From contig BCLD01000019.1 of NCBI GenBank assembly GCA_001600875.1, positions 288,601 to 352,600 on the forward strand: 64,000 nucleotides of DNA, in the 5' to 3' direction. The position numbers and the translations under genes were made by a program. Origin of the DNA: Solicoccozyma terricola. Lineage: Eukaryota > Basidiomycota > Tremellomycetes > Filobasidiales > Piskurozymaceae. The notes under the pieces are model-generated. The model was not told where the DNA came from and did no database searches. It saw only the letters and a list, made by a program, of their open reading frames with translations. Numbering within the stretch: the stretch's first letter is position 1; the number at the start of each line of letters is the position of its first letter. Positions 1-10,853 of this stretch are shown piece after piece.

Positions 1-680
1 GTATGTATAAGAATCCCTGGTGTTAAGGATGTGACTTACCGTAGAAGAATACAGCGAATGCCATGGCCCATTTTCGACCAATAGTGTCCAGCAGTACACC
101 ATATACAGGAGTGAACGCTGTAGAGAATAGAGGGAAGACTGATCCTAGGTATGAGGCGAGCTCGGAATGGGAGAAGCTGATTATGGCGTCCATTTAGATC
201 ATTGACCACTTGATGCCCCCTACAGCGTCATTCTCACCTTGCTGATATTCTAGGTGCCAAGGTAGGTATTGCAGATGATTGAAATGCGAATGCAAAGTTG
301 CTAGCCCTGTTGCAGAGGTAGCTATGAGCGTACAGACTCATCGGTGAATAGCAAAACGTTATCTACCATAACCCCAACCTAATGAAGAAGGTTGCAGTTA
401 CATCAGCTATCAATCACTCAGTGAACACTCTCACCACTCACAGTATCAAGACCAGATCCCAGCCTTGAACTCTCTCATCGCCCTTCAATCTCCCGTCCTT
501 CCCACCATGATCATGAGTAGGATCAGCGGCACCTTCTGCCTCCACTCCCACAGCGGTCTGTGCTGCATAACGGGTGATCGAAGAGTCATTGGCATTGCTA
601 TAGTAGGACAGTTGACGAGCGGGATGTAGGAGAGGTCGGTGTTCCTCCACGTCCGTTGGGGGGGTGTAGGTCGGAGCCAT
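1..680 (-). CDS. MFS transporter, 5' part only (partial)
   Basis: Start of a major facilitator superfamily transporter reading leftward out of the window. The N-terminal exon (442-680) begins with ATG and encodes a hydrophilic cytosolic tail containing the 'ERRPLL'-like element (EEHRPLLHPA) common in fungal drug:H+ antiporters. It ends at a GTGAGT donor. Further left, an exon at about 39-190 encodes SELASYLGSVFPLFSTAFTP followed by VYGVLLDTIGRKWAMAF, matching the TM2/loop2-3 signature of the family (..PLYGxLxDxxGRK..) that drives conformational switching, then a GTAAGT donor. The one or two exons between them (about 240-400) encode part of TM1 (..ATSATGLATLHSHFNHLQY..) but their exact splice sites are unresolved. 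Substrate cannot be told from this fragment. Family call is firm from the G-R-K loop motif; exon joins are approximate. Confidence 0.75.
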
Positions 681-996
681 GCAGAGGTGGCCACCGACTA
701 GTTATTGAAAGGCGATGCAATCTTGCTGCTTGACAGAAGACCGGCGGCCAGGAGGTGTGGGTAGAAGTTGGCAAGGCAATCAATCCCAATGACTGCGAGC
801 TGCTACCATGTCGACCAAGCAGCCCTCTGCCCCTCTGATGTGCAAACTCGCTAGATGCTGACAGGGAATATCGCGTTGGCCCTGTGCGGCGAAGACCGAC
901 AGATCGTCGGGGCGGGAGCCGAGATTGATAATGCACTCGATTGAATTGTCAACAGAGTAGATGGTACGTAGATTCAACATCCACAGCATAGTCATC

Positions 997-3195
997 TCAT
1001 GTTACGCTGTGCAGATCAGCAAATGCTATCGAGTCAATCACATGAGCCGTCTCGCTATACCCCAGGATCTTCTCGATGTCCGTACTGTGTATGCGATGAT
1101 TGTTAGCGTTTGCTGTCGGTGATCGTTCGGATGCGCGTCTCACCTCCTGTGACCCTTGACTCTATCGATTTCCGACGAGTTATAGAGCGCCAGACCTTTC
1201 CCGATCTCCAACTCCTCCCACTCATCCTCATATCTCTGGATCTCCACATTCCTCCCCCTGATCGACGCGCTGGCTACTGCTTGCGCCAAAGATTCTTGCT
1301 CTATCGTCCTCCTCCCTACCACCGGCGAACTCGGACCCGATCGTGAAAGCGGATCAAGAGATGCGACTGACGATGAAAGGGACATGATAGGTACGATATT
1401 AGGCGTTGTAGGAAGTGGGAAGGTTGGAGAATCGCTTAAGCGAGTCCTTGCGGCGTTTATTGCAACTGCAGCAGAGGGATGTGATGGAGATATTTGACCT
1501 ACTGGTCCATTTGCAGGGGAATGTTCTGAAACGCCTTGTGAATCTCTCGCTGAGGGTGTAGAAGTCCCAGATAGTTGAGGTGTATCATCTGATCCCCGGT
1601 CGTGGGATGATGATCGTACTCGACGGCGGACATATAAGCGGACAGCTTGATGTGAAGCAAAGTTGCCGGACACGGAGAGTACACCTGCTGGTAAAAGACG
1701 GCCACCGGATTCTTTGCGCTGAATGGCTCGATAAGCTCCCTCGTCGATGCTGCAAATGGGGCAGACGGGCGGGTGGGCCATATGTTTGAGCATGTATATG
1801 CGGATACGGGGCCTGCAAACACCAATGAGACTCACGTTACGGCACCAGCGGCATGTAACCCATGTGCAATCCACCATTTTCGACTGTTGCCCAGCATCAC
1901 TCCAATCAGCCATCGGACGAAACCACGCTCCAGTCAAACTCTGCAACCCACTCAGCTAATCGATTCTCCCTCCTGACGAACCTCGTACACAACGGGATAT
2001 CATCTTCATCTGCATCATCAGCTGCCTCAACGATCTTCATCACTTCGTCTACATTTGATGAACGCATGATGACGGTCGTTACGCCTGCTGCTGTTGCTAA
2101 TTCTGCAGCGATGAGCTTTGTTGCCATTCCTCCTGTGCCTAGGGATGAGCCGAGAGATGTCACGGAGACTGTGTAGAGATCATGAGATGAGCTTTTTTGA
2201 TGCAGGTAGGTAGGGAAAGGTTGCTGCGTGGGGGGAAACGTACCTTGCTCCCGAACGAGGGTAATGTCTTTAACAATTCTGACTGGTTTCGCATCCGGAT
2301 TATCTCGTGGGTTATCAGTGTATCTTTCCCGCCCCCCACTTTTAGCATCAGCTACCCTCCTTGGAAGACTATCTAACTCCCTCAATGGAAAAGAGAACAC
2401 TCACAGACAATCAACGTCAGTCATCAGAAATAGATAATCTGCATTAACCATATTCGCAGTGATAGCTGACAATGTATCATTGTCGCCGAATTTGATTTCC
2501 TATTCCTCATGTAGATGATGAGCAAATTTTTTGAAAAAGGATAAGGGAGAGGGTTGGGAATGTGGACACTTACTGAGACGGCGACAGTATCGTTTTCATT
2601 GACAATTGGGATAACACCCATCGATAATAATTCAGAAAACGTGTTTTGAGCATTCAAATACCTCGTTCGCTGTTTTACACAACCAAAAAAAAAATCCAAA
2701 CCATCAGACAATCCAATCAGCCTGCCTTGTCCAAATTTAACGCGGACATCATTCGTTCTCACAAAAAAAAAGAAAACTCACGTCACTGATATCCATCCTA
2801 GTCAATAAAACTTGAGCAATTGGTTGTTCCAACCAACCAAACAAATCATCCCAAAGCGCAATCAATCTCCCTTGTCCAATAGCCGCCAACGCCTGTTTCC
2901 TCTTCAAACCTTTCCCACGATGTGTTAATCCCATTCGTTTCATACCTACCCCTATTGCACCTGATGAAACGAGAACGACACGATGACCGAGTGAACGGAG
3001 GTTGACGCATGTTTGAGCGATTGAAGAGAGGAGAGGGAGGAGAGGATGGAATGGTGGAGTGGAGGAAATTATGGATGTTGTTCCTAGTTTGATGACGATT
3101 GTTAATGGAGGTGACTGTGTTGGGGGGGGGGGGGGGGNNGGGGAGATGAGATGATGGTGCATGAATAAGGGAATTGAGAGAGGTGGATGTACCAT
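997..3195 (-). CDS. PRO1: Glutamate 5-kinase (first step of proline synthesis) with PUA domain
   Basis: ATP-dependent phosphorylation of L-glutamate to gamma-glutamyl phosphate, the committed step of proline synthesis in the cytosol. Nine exons fit in phase (3193-3195, 2782-3114, 2574-2669, 2405-2499, 2244-2323, 1952-2168, 1836-1883, 1144-1749, 997-1084; 521 aa). The amino-acid kinase domain shows VIKLGTTSI near the N-terminus, [56 protein letters not shown] and the nucleotide-site [11 protein letters not shown]. The C-terminal PUA domain reads [20 protein letters not shown], then [13 protein letters not shown], then [16 protein letters not shown] Ser/Pro-rich insertion of about 120 residues (roughly 333-455) splits the PUA domain. 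The start is the ATG at 3195 joined directly to a C-tract intron holding a 2-N gap; reading through that intron would give a Pro-rich N-terminus instead. Divergent from NOT4. Proline feedback control is known in the family, not visible here. Confidence 0.93.
3115..3192 (-). repeat. Homopolymer tract with 2-N gap inside PRO1 intron 1
   Basis: A run of 17 G, two unknown bases, then four more G on the plus strand, so a C-tract in the PRO1 transcript. It lies just before the CACAG acceptor. The N bases show the assembler could not size the run. Confidence 0.8.
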
Positions 3196-4148
3196 TTTTT
3201 TTCTTCGTATTGAGTTGGTTTATCTAGCTTTGCTTGGAATGATACGTAGGTAGTTGCTTGGTCACCCGGTATCCTTTTGGAATTGGCGGTGGTCTTCTTC
3301 GATGTATGATGCTGATATGCTTTAACGTTATCGATGGGTGAATGCTTGACGCAATAATCGAATGAAGTGTGATTGAACCTGGAATTCAATCCGAGACCAA
3401 TTCGTTCGTCAAGTCAGAACAGACGAGATTCCAAGCCAACGAGTCTAGATCCGACTGTGCACTTTTAGAGATAGAATTGATCGTTCCAGATTTGTTCCTA
3501 TCGAGCGATATAACGGGCTGATTTTTCGTCGGAGGCAGAGGGAAGATGTGAAAGGTGAACGAGAGATAAAGGTGAGTGGAGAACAGAGACGGAGCTGCGA
3601 CGAGTCCGATGAGCGGCCGACCGAATTGTTGGACGGGAGTGAATGGGAGGAGATGTTGCACGAGCGATGTGTGGTGGTGGTGGTGGTGGTGGTGACGGTG
3701 GTGGATGGATACTGGCTAGTCCCTCGTCGCTGTGCTTGACCGAGTCGAGGATAGCATGATCTCCCTCCCTCCTCCTCCCTCCTTCCCTCCTTTCCTGCTA
3801 ATCCACGTCATATCTACCCCGCTTTTTGCTCATTCCTCCTTTTTACTCGGGGTGGGATGGAACAACCCATGGCCACAGTCATCATCCCTCCTATTACATC
3901 CCTCCTGCGCCATACACCATACCCCATTAGCGACTCTCACCACACACTGCTCCGTCCCTCCGTCATACCGTATCCAGTCCATCTCATCCCCACCACCATA
4001 TCCAGCTGATACACACACAACCTCGACAATAAAGCACGCCACCGCTCCTTCCCTTTTCGCGCGTCCAATATCTCCTCCACCACCACCTCGATCCCCCCCA
4101 CTCCATCCCACCATATCGATCTCAACAATCTACCACACCCAACCATCA
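3196..4148. other. PRO1/NOT4 divergent intergenic region
   Basis: About 950 bp between divergently transcribed genes, presumably holding both promoters and 5' leaders. Visible elements: a GGT/GTG trinucleotide run at about 3671-3710, pyrimidine-rich stretches upstream of the NOT4 start, and one CCACGTCAT (3803-3811), the reverse complement of ATGACGTGG, matching the core of the boxes before the phosducin-like gene. No convincing additional gene. Confidence 0.5.
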
Positions 4149-7100
4149 ATGCATTCGTACGGTGCGATAGGAGGGCAGATAGCTTCCTCATCCGGGACTA
4201 GCGGTGCGGCGGGAGCGCGAGTTAGTAAGGATGTGTTGAGAGGTTTGCAGGATGTTGTTTGGAGTGATGATGAGGTGCGTTCTCGGTGTTGGGTGTCGAT
4301 CTCTGTTTGATTTGATGTGTTTGAGGGGGTCTTGGGAGGATGGTGTCGATGGATTGAGGTGTATGGTTGGTGATACATTGAGCTCTATGGTGACCGAGGT
4401 ATGGGAAAACCGGTTGCCAACGTGTTTAACGACCTTGGTTGTCAAGCTGGGCTTCTCATCGAGTTTCAGTAATCGAAATAAAAACAAAGTTGAATTCTTA
4501 AAAAGACGTCGACGATCCATTGATTATCATCGCTCTTGATTCGCTGGTGTCGCGTTCTCATTCCTTGTCGTGTGCGAGGTTAGTCATTGACACGACACCA
4601 AGACAACAAAGATGCATGAAAAGAAAGAACCAAAGCTGGATTCGTAACACATGGAAGAAGTTCGATTGATAAGAGCTGACTTTACATATCTCAAACCTCC
4701 CCTCAATCACACTTCTCTCATACAACTACCGTACACCACTCATCTACCTAATCCCATCTGGAACACGGAAAAAAAACCCCCAACAATCCACGGACGATCT
4801 GAAAATCGAACGAGTAGGAAGATCCAGAATGTCCATTGTGCATGGAAGAGATGGATCCATCAGATAAGAATTTCAAACCGTGTGTTTGTGGATATCAAGT
4901 AAGTCTTCCCTTAGAAATCTTTACAACAAGCCTCGAGGTATGAAAGAGACATGGGACGCTGATGAAGAGGTTGACTTGTTGGTTTTGACGTCAACTAGAT
5001 CTGTCGATTTTGTCATAATTATATCATGAATGAATCGACTGGGCTTTGTCCAGCTTGTAGAAGACGATATGATGAGCAGGAAGTCCAGTTTGTTCCTGTT
5101 GATCCTGAAGAGTGAGTTCCCCTCCCCCTCCCTCCTGAATCTGACATTCGTCGTCTGTGGTGTGGCTGGAAGAGGGGGGTTTTTGAAAGCTGATGTTTTG
5201 GTTTGTGCTTCAGGGTTAAACGTTTACAAGAGTCGAAGAAACTAAAACAGAGGATCAACAAAGAGTTGGAGAAGAATAATCGTAGACCTTTGAGAGACGT
5301 TAGGATCGTTATTAAGAATATGGTTTATGTCGTTGGAATGAAGATGCCACCTGGTGTTGGATTAGGTGAAGAGGTAAGTTCTTACAATGAGGACCTCCCC
5401 GGTTGAATGTAAAAGGGGTTAAGAAAAAAAACTCATCGATTTGACTTTCTTTTTTTGGTGTTTGGTGCAACAGGCCCTTCACGTCCTTCGTAGTAATGAA
5501 TATTTTGGACAATACGGAAAGATTTCAAAAGTGTTTTTACGGAAAACACCTTCGGATTCATGCTCGCACCCTGATTCCATACTTGGGATATACATCACCT
5601 ACCTTCGACGAGAAGATGCTGCTCGAGCAATTTCGGCTTTAGATGGGTATCAAGCGCCGAATAACCCTGGAAAAGTACTTAAAGCGACGTATGGGACGAC
5701 AAAGTACTGTTTGTACTTTTTGAGAGGTTTGAAATGCGAGGATGGAGGCGGATTGGGGGGAGGAAGTTGTTTGGGTTTGCATGAGATGGCGGGGGAGGGT
5801 GATATTTTCACTAGGAAGGATATGAGTGCGCTGTGAGTATTTTTTTTTTTTGTAGGGGCCAGTAAGATGATGGAGGGTTGGGATACTGACAAGGCGATGA
5901 CATACGATCAGACAACAAACGATCAAGAACACGGAAACGACTATGGACTTGCAGCATCAGCGAGCGTCGACATTGTCAACTTCGTCTGATATCACTTCGA
6001 CCGTCTCTCGATCAAGGACGACAGAGGCGGATGGTGAGCAAGGTTATGGGTTCGCTGCCTTTGAGCTGCAAGCTAATACTTCGACGTCGCCTCTTTATCA
6101 GCGCCTGCACTTCCGCCATCTGCATCTTGGGCTACAGCATCACGACCAACACAGCGATCTCCTGCACCTGCAATCGTTCAGCCTGCTCGACGCGGGAAAG
6201 CAAAGGTGCTATCGCTTACAGATCCCGGACGACCTGTGCTGTCATCACATCCTTCATCTTCTCGGGACATCAAGAAGCCAGCTGCAACGCCATCTGCAGC
6301 AAGCACGTCACGTACCAACGGTGATGCACCCTCACCCAACATCGCCGTCTCTGTAACTCTGTCGCGGACGGAAAGCGGCGATTCACCGCGGAAGACCCCT
6401 GCTGCTCCGGTAAAAGCATCTGCTACAGCGATGTCTCGGTCGAACTCGCGCACAGATTCCGTATCGAGTTCTCAGCCGGCACCTAATGGCATTCCTCCAC
6501 CACCGCCGGGCCTCGAGTCCATTCCCCTTAGCCGCCAGCCGAGCACGACAGCCAGCTCAGCATTCCGCGACTCTGAGGATCAGACACGGTCTCGGATCAG
6601 TGACAGTCCGGATGTGATGGCGAATGGTGATGTCACCGAGACTACGCCAACTGCTGAAGCGAGACTGTCGTCGGCAGCGGAGGCGTCACCGATTCCTTCA
6701 TCCTCGTTGTCAATCTCGCAGTCGATTTCGCCTGCGTCGATACCGCCAGAACTCCACGAACAGACGTCGTCGTACCAACCTTCTATACAAGCTCAAGCTC
6801 TCATGGACGACGTCATGATACGGCGTCAAGGCCAGCTCAACTTGTACACCATTCAATCGCCTTATCCAGACTTCGACGACCTCATGGACTGTTTCGCAGA
6901 CGGAGACTTTACTTATCGGCTGGATACCAGTCTCACGATCGACGTTGTTGATGACGAACTCCTAGGGACATCGATACAAGATCTCAGCCGCAAGGTTGGG
7001 ATCGATTATGACGGCGCCTTTGATCCGTTCGTTGACGCCTCGGGAGATGCGAGAAACGGTCAAAGTTCAGACGATGCAGCTCGCAAGACTTCAAGATTCG

Positions 7101-8163
7101 GTTTCGCTCAACGTGGGGAGCAGCCTGAGAACAACGCCTACCATGCGAGTTCGGCACCGGGGATGCTCAGTGCGCTGCTATCGAAGGCTACACTCGGCTC
7201 TCAGCAACAACAGGGATTCATGAACGCCCAGTTCGGCGTTGGGCCGGGAATGTTTCAAAGACAAGATAGTCGAGATGATGGCTCGTCCCTCACTCCATCA
7301 TCGAAATCAGCACTACCTTACGCGTATAACGCTTCACGACCATCTACATCTCACAGTCAACCCCCACCTCCTCCTCCTCCTCCAGGTCTAGGTCCTAACA
7401 TGGCATTCCAGCAAGCCACATTGCGTGGAATCCTCAATCAACGGCCGAATGGAGACCAATCGTCACATCAGCAACAATATCAACAGCAGCTTCAACAGAC
7501 TCTGGCAACGTTTCAGCAGCAATTTCAACAGCAAACTGATACAAGGGGTTCTGGGAGTCCGGTGAGGTCAGGTGCAGGGTCGACGAGTCGGAGTAACGGG
7601 TTCATGGGTGGTGGTGGTGGTGGTGGTGGTGAGTCTTACCTCGAGCGAGACGTACTCTTTCAGGCTTCGTCCGTGTCAGTCACTGACTCAGTTACGATCA
7701 ATGTATCACACACCCAGACTTTGCCTTTCAAGATCCAGCAATCATGACTATGAGACTATCCTCCAATTTCCCAGCACAATCCCAGCCCTCGTCAACGACT
7801 GCCAACGCCATTTTTGACACTCCCAATTCGATATCAAACACAACTTCCGTACCGTCTTTGTCGAATGGAAATGGTATCAACAATTCTCCATACCCACAAC
7901 AATCATTTCAAACGTCCACTTCGGAAGGGATGATGGGTGGAGCGAGATTGTTGCAGCAATTTCATGCGCAGCATTCACAGACGCAAGGACAAGGGAGAAC
8001 GCCGAGTCCGGGAAATGGGGGTGCATTCGGATGTGAGTTTCTTGGAAAACCGTTTTTGGGGGGGGGGGGGTTTGGTTTTTCCTTCAACGTGCTGACTGCG
8101 GAATGGGGGGTTTTTTTTTTCAACTTATCGTACGTAGCTCATAATACCTTTCGTCCGTTTTGA
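4149..8163 (+). CDS. NOT4: CCR4-NOT E3 ubiquitin ligase subunit NOT4 (RING + RRM)
   Basis: RING-type ubiquitin ligase of the CCR4-NOT complex, acting in mRNA decay and ribosome-linked quality control. Nine exons fit in phase (4149-4274, 4818-4898, 4999-5111, 5214-5373, 5474-5832, 5912-6033, 6102-7628, 7733-8032, 8138-8163; 937 aa). The C4C4 RING is complete: CPLCMEEMD, FKPCVCGYQICRFCHNYI, GLCPACRRRYDE. It is followed by a basic helix (KRLQESKKLKQRI) and an RRM (NMVYVVGMKMPPGVG, FGQYGKISKVFL, GIYITYLRREDAARAISALD). A C3H-like segment follows (KYCLYFLRGLKCE, then LHE). The last 570 residues are low complexity: Ser/Pro/Thr-rich, Gln tracts, poly-Pro and a Gly run at 7606-7628. The C-terminus is GSHNTFRPF. 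Length exceeds yeast Not4 (587 aa) because of this tail. Confidence 0.95.
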
Positions 8164-8578
8164 AGAAAAGATGAAAGAATTGGGTTGGATGGGCACGGAC
8201 AGAGTTATATGATGTATCATAATGACAAATAATCGTCTGATGATCTCCCGAGCAACAAGCTTTTACTATACTCCTTACGTCTGATTTGGTAAACGATCTG
8301 CCTGTCGTGCGTGTCTTATCGAGGAGAGGATCAAGCGGATAGGAGACAGCCAAGCCCTTCGAAGCAAGGATCGGTTGAGACCTCGGATTAAGGGGTTGAC
8401 AATACCGAGTGGTGTGTGTTCCGGGGGATGATGTTGTCCTGTTGAGACGCGTTTGCCACCCGTTTCTTGGTGTTTCATCCCTCGAACAGGACAGTGCTGC
8501 ATGGACATCGCATCGGGGTTGGGTGGGGGGCTTCACAGTCACCATCACCATCACCCCCCTCCCCCTCTCGCCGTCTCC
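8164..8578 (+). other. Intergenic, no gene seen
   Basis: About 415 bp between NOT4 and the next plus-strand gene; it should hold the NOT4 3' UTR and the downstream promoter. Nothing recognisable beyond a G-rich stretch and a CACCAT repeat just upstream of the next start. Confidence 0.4.
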
Positions 8579-10561
8579 ATGTCACTTCATCCGCAACACA
8601 ACCCCTCCCGCTCGCCATCAGTCGACATCACGGAGACACGATTGTCCGTCATGCCTACTCCATTCAGCAGCATCTCGGGTAGAACAACAGGTACCTCTCG
8701 TCCCATACCTATACGCAAATCAATTGTCCACAACAACCATCCACCCTCCAGTCGTCATTCCACAACCTCACGTTCTCCCCGGTCTCAAAGAAGCAGGTAT
8801 AGACATGCCTCGAGGAGAAGCGTAGGCAGTACAGAGAACCCGAACCCGAAAAAGGGGGGTATAAAGAGAGCGAGCAGTTTTGATTGTCTCGAGAGACTGG
8901 ACCCCGGTACCACAGACGTCGTGGACCCTCTTTATCGATCATCGAAACTAGAACAAGTCGTCCCAATGTTCAACGACGGACGAACAACCGGACTACGGTC
9001 TCTCACCCTTTCTCCATCGCTCATGTCGTCTCCACCACCCATGTCTTCAAGGACCTCTCGGATATCTACACTTCCACCTAATCACGAATCACTCATTGAC
9101 TTTTCTCAACATCGTCATCATCGTCATCGGGTTATACATCGTACAACGACCGAATCACCATCATCAACAACCAAGATTCCTCCTATCTCCCACCGTAATA
9201 AATCTGAACAAGAAAACAGCCACACACTTCCTTCATTCTCAAGTCTCATGAGATGGTTGGAATCTCCAGATCCAAGAGGTGATCCAACACTAGCTGCTCT
9301 CCCAACGAATCCCTCTATCGGTCTCACTCGACGAAGGGAAGGAATGGATGTCAATGGAATCAACAAAGTCCCTCGTCGATATTCGGTACCGTTCGAACCA
9401 ACAAACGCTATCACTCCACCACCGCGAAGAGCAGTAGGTGCATTCACCGAATCACCTACTTCTGGTCTCGATTTACTCAATGATACCGTCGGAGGTAATA
9501 TTTCCAAGTTTCATCAATCACAATCCAAGATGCAACCTCCGATCATCTCCAAGTCACTCACCGACGGCTGGAGACCATTACCCACTTCCACGCACTCGAC
9601 GTTCGCTTGGCATCCCGAAAATCCCACCGTACGACAAAAACCATGTCGAAGGCGAGTAGCTATCAGTAAGAATGTTATCACTCGGACGCGGGCAAGTAAG
9701 GTCAAGAGTCTTCCTAGTGATCAAACGAGGACGATCGAGAGTGGTTGGTTAGCAATGGTACAAGCTGCATCACAGAAGAGAGGTCAGAAAGTACAAGATT
9801 CTGGGAAAGTGGTTCGTAGGAATACCACGAGTCAGGTTGAGATGAGAATTCGTGATGGAGAAAGCGCCGCCCAACCACTGGTGATACCGCGAACCATCAC
9901 TCAACCTCCTATATCGAATAATCCAACATTCTCAACTGGTCCTCGAACGCCCCTGAGCAAACTCCCTGGCTTCATCAAGATCTCCAAACAAAATAGACAC
10001 TCTCTGACCGACAACTTGAAAGCTGAGAAGAAAGCTGAAGCTGCTGCTTTGTGGATTTCAAAGCTAGGATGTTTAAGGATACCGAATCTTCCAGTCATCA
10101 CAAAGCAAAACATCGCAAAACCCAAGAAATACATCGCTGCAACCACTAAACAGAAGATCAAGAACCCATCGGCGTCCACTAGCTATGTGGGAAACTCTCG
10201 AGCGGGTCCGTTTAAACATCCCGCTATTCTGGCAAAACCTATCAAGTTTCCTGTTCCGGGCACCATTCAAGTGAGGCAACGACTTGAGCGAGTCGCCAAC
10301 GAATGGTTGAATGAAAAGGAGACCGAAGCGGAAGTAGATCAAATCGTCTCCACGGAATCAGATTCAGCTGTCTCTTTCGTCGATACTATAGAATCGATAG
10401 TACACATCAGCGCCGACGCGGAGGATGTTTCTTCGCCACCGCCACTACGTAAACGTAAAGTTATGGACGACCCGGAGCCGAATTCGCAATCTTCAAAGAA
10501 GGGAATGAGGGGATGCAGCGAGCAGAGAAGTGCGGGATGTTCGGGAATTTCAACGTTGTAG
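8579..10561 (+). CDS. Hypothetical disordered basic protein, single exon
   Basis: Not recognised. One uninterrupted frame of 660 codons from ATG 8579; an earlier in-frame ATG at 8453 would add 42 residues including a His run, but the 8579 start gives a cleaner N-terminus (MSLHPQHNPSRSPSVD). Composition is Ser/Pro/Arg/Thr/Lys-rich and basic throughout, with no hydrophobic segment and no fold-like pattern; it is probably largely disordered. Slightly more ordered-looking stretches are SLMRWLESPDP, TIESGWLAMVQAASQKRG and EKKAEAAALWISKLGCLRI. Ser-Pro and basic clusters would suit a phosphorylated nuclear or cytoskeletal protein, but that is speculation. It is the only long gene in the window without an intron. 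Confidence 0.6.
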   Translation: MSLHPQHNPSRSPSVDITETRLSVMPTPFSSISGRTTGTSRPIPIRKSIVHNNHPPSSRHSTTSRSPRSQRSRYRHASRRSVGSTENPNPKKGGIKRASSFDCLERLDPGTTDVVDPLYRSSKLEQVVPMFNDGRTTGLRSLTLSPSLMSSPPPMSSRTSRISTLPPNHESLIDFSQHRHHRHRVIHRTTTESPSSTTKIPPISHRNKSEQENSHTLPSFSSLMRWLESPDPRGDPTLAALPTNPSIGLTRRREGMDVNGINKVPRRYSVPFEPTNAITPPPRRAVGAFTESPTSGLDLLNDTVGGNISKFHQSQSKMQPPIISKSLTDGWRPLPTSTHSTFAWHPENPTVRQKPCRRRVAISKNVITRTRASKVKSLPSDQTRTIESGWLAMVQAASQKRGQKVQDSGKVVRRNTTSQVEMRIRDGESAAQPLVIPRTITQPPISNNPTFSTGPRTPLSKLPGFIKISKQNRHSLTDNLKAEKKAEAAALWISKLGCLRIPNLPVITKQNIAKPKKYIAATTKQKIKNPSASTSYVGNSRAGPFKHPAILAKPIKFPVPGTIQVRQRLERVANEWLNEKETEAEVDQIVSTESDSAVSFVDTIESIVHISADAEDVSSPPPLRKRKVMDDPEPNSQSSKKGMRGCSEQRSAGCSGISTL

Positions 10562-10853
10562 AGTCTGAGCGGTTCGATATTTCACGCGGCTTGTACGTAC
10601 GACTTTCAACGATTTAACGCTTAATTACGAACCACCAACTCTCGACTTTTGGGACATTGCATTGTGATATGATTCTTGCGAGTAGTACACCGCTGCATAT
10701 AAGCTCAAGATGGTCTCGAACAGAAAAAGCAAAGGTTCAGAAACGGGCGGTCTTCATGCATGGTCAGGGATGGTCCCTGCAATTCATCCACCTGCGTTCA
10801 GCAAGACGCAAATCCTTTCTCTCCCTCTCAACTCCTTCCCTTGCAGAATGGGC

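Noticed and set aside
1140..1946. Apparent separate gene with RING-like cysteines ([13 protein letters not shown])
   Set aside because: This is read-through of PRO1 introns. After splicing the segment is the PUA domain of glutamate 5-kinase, and the cysteines disappear.
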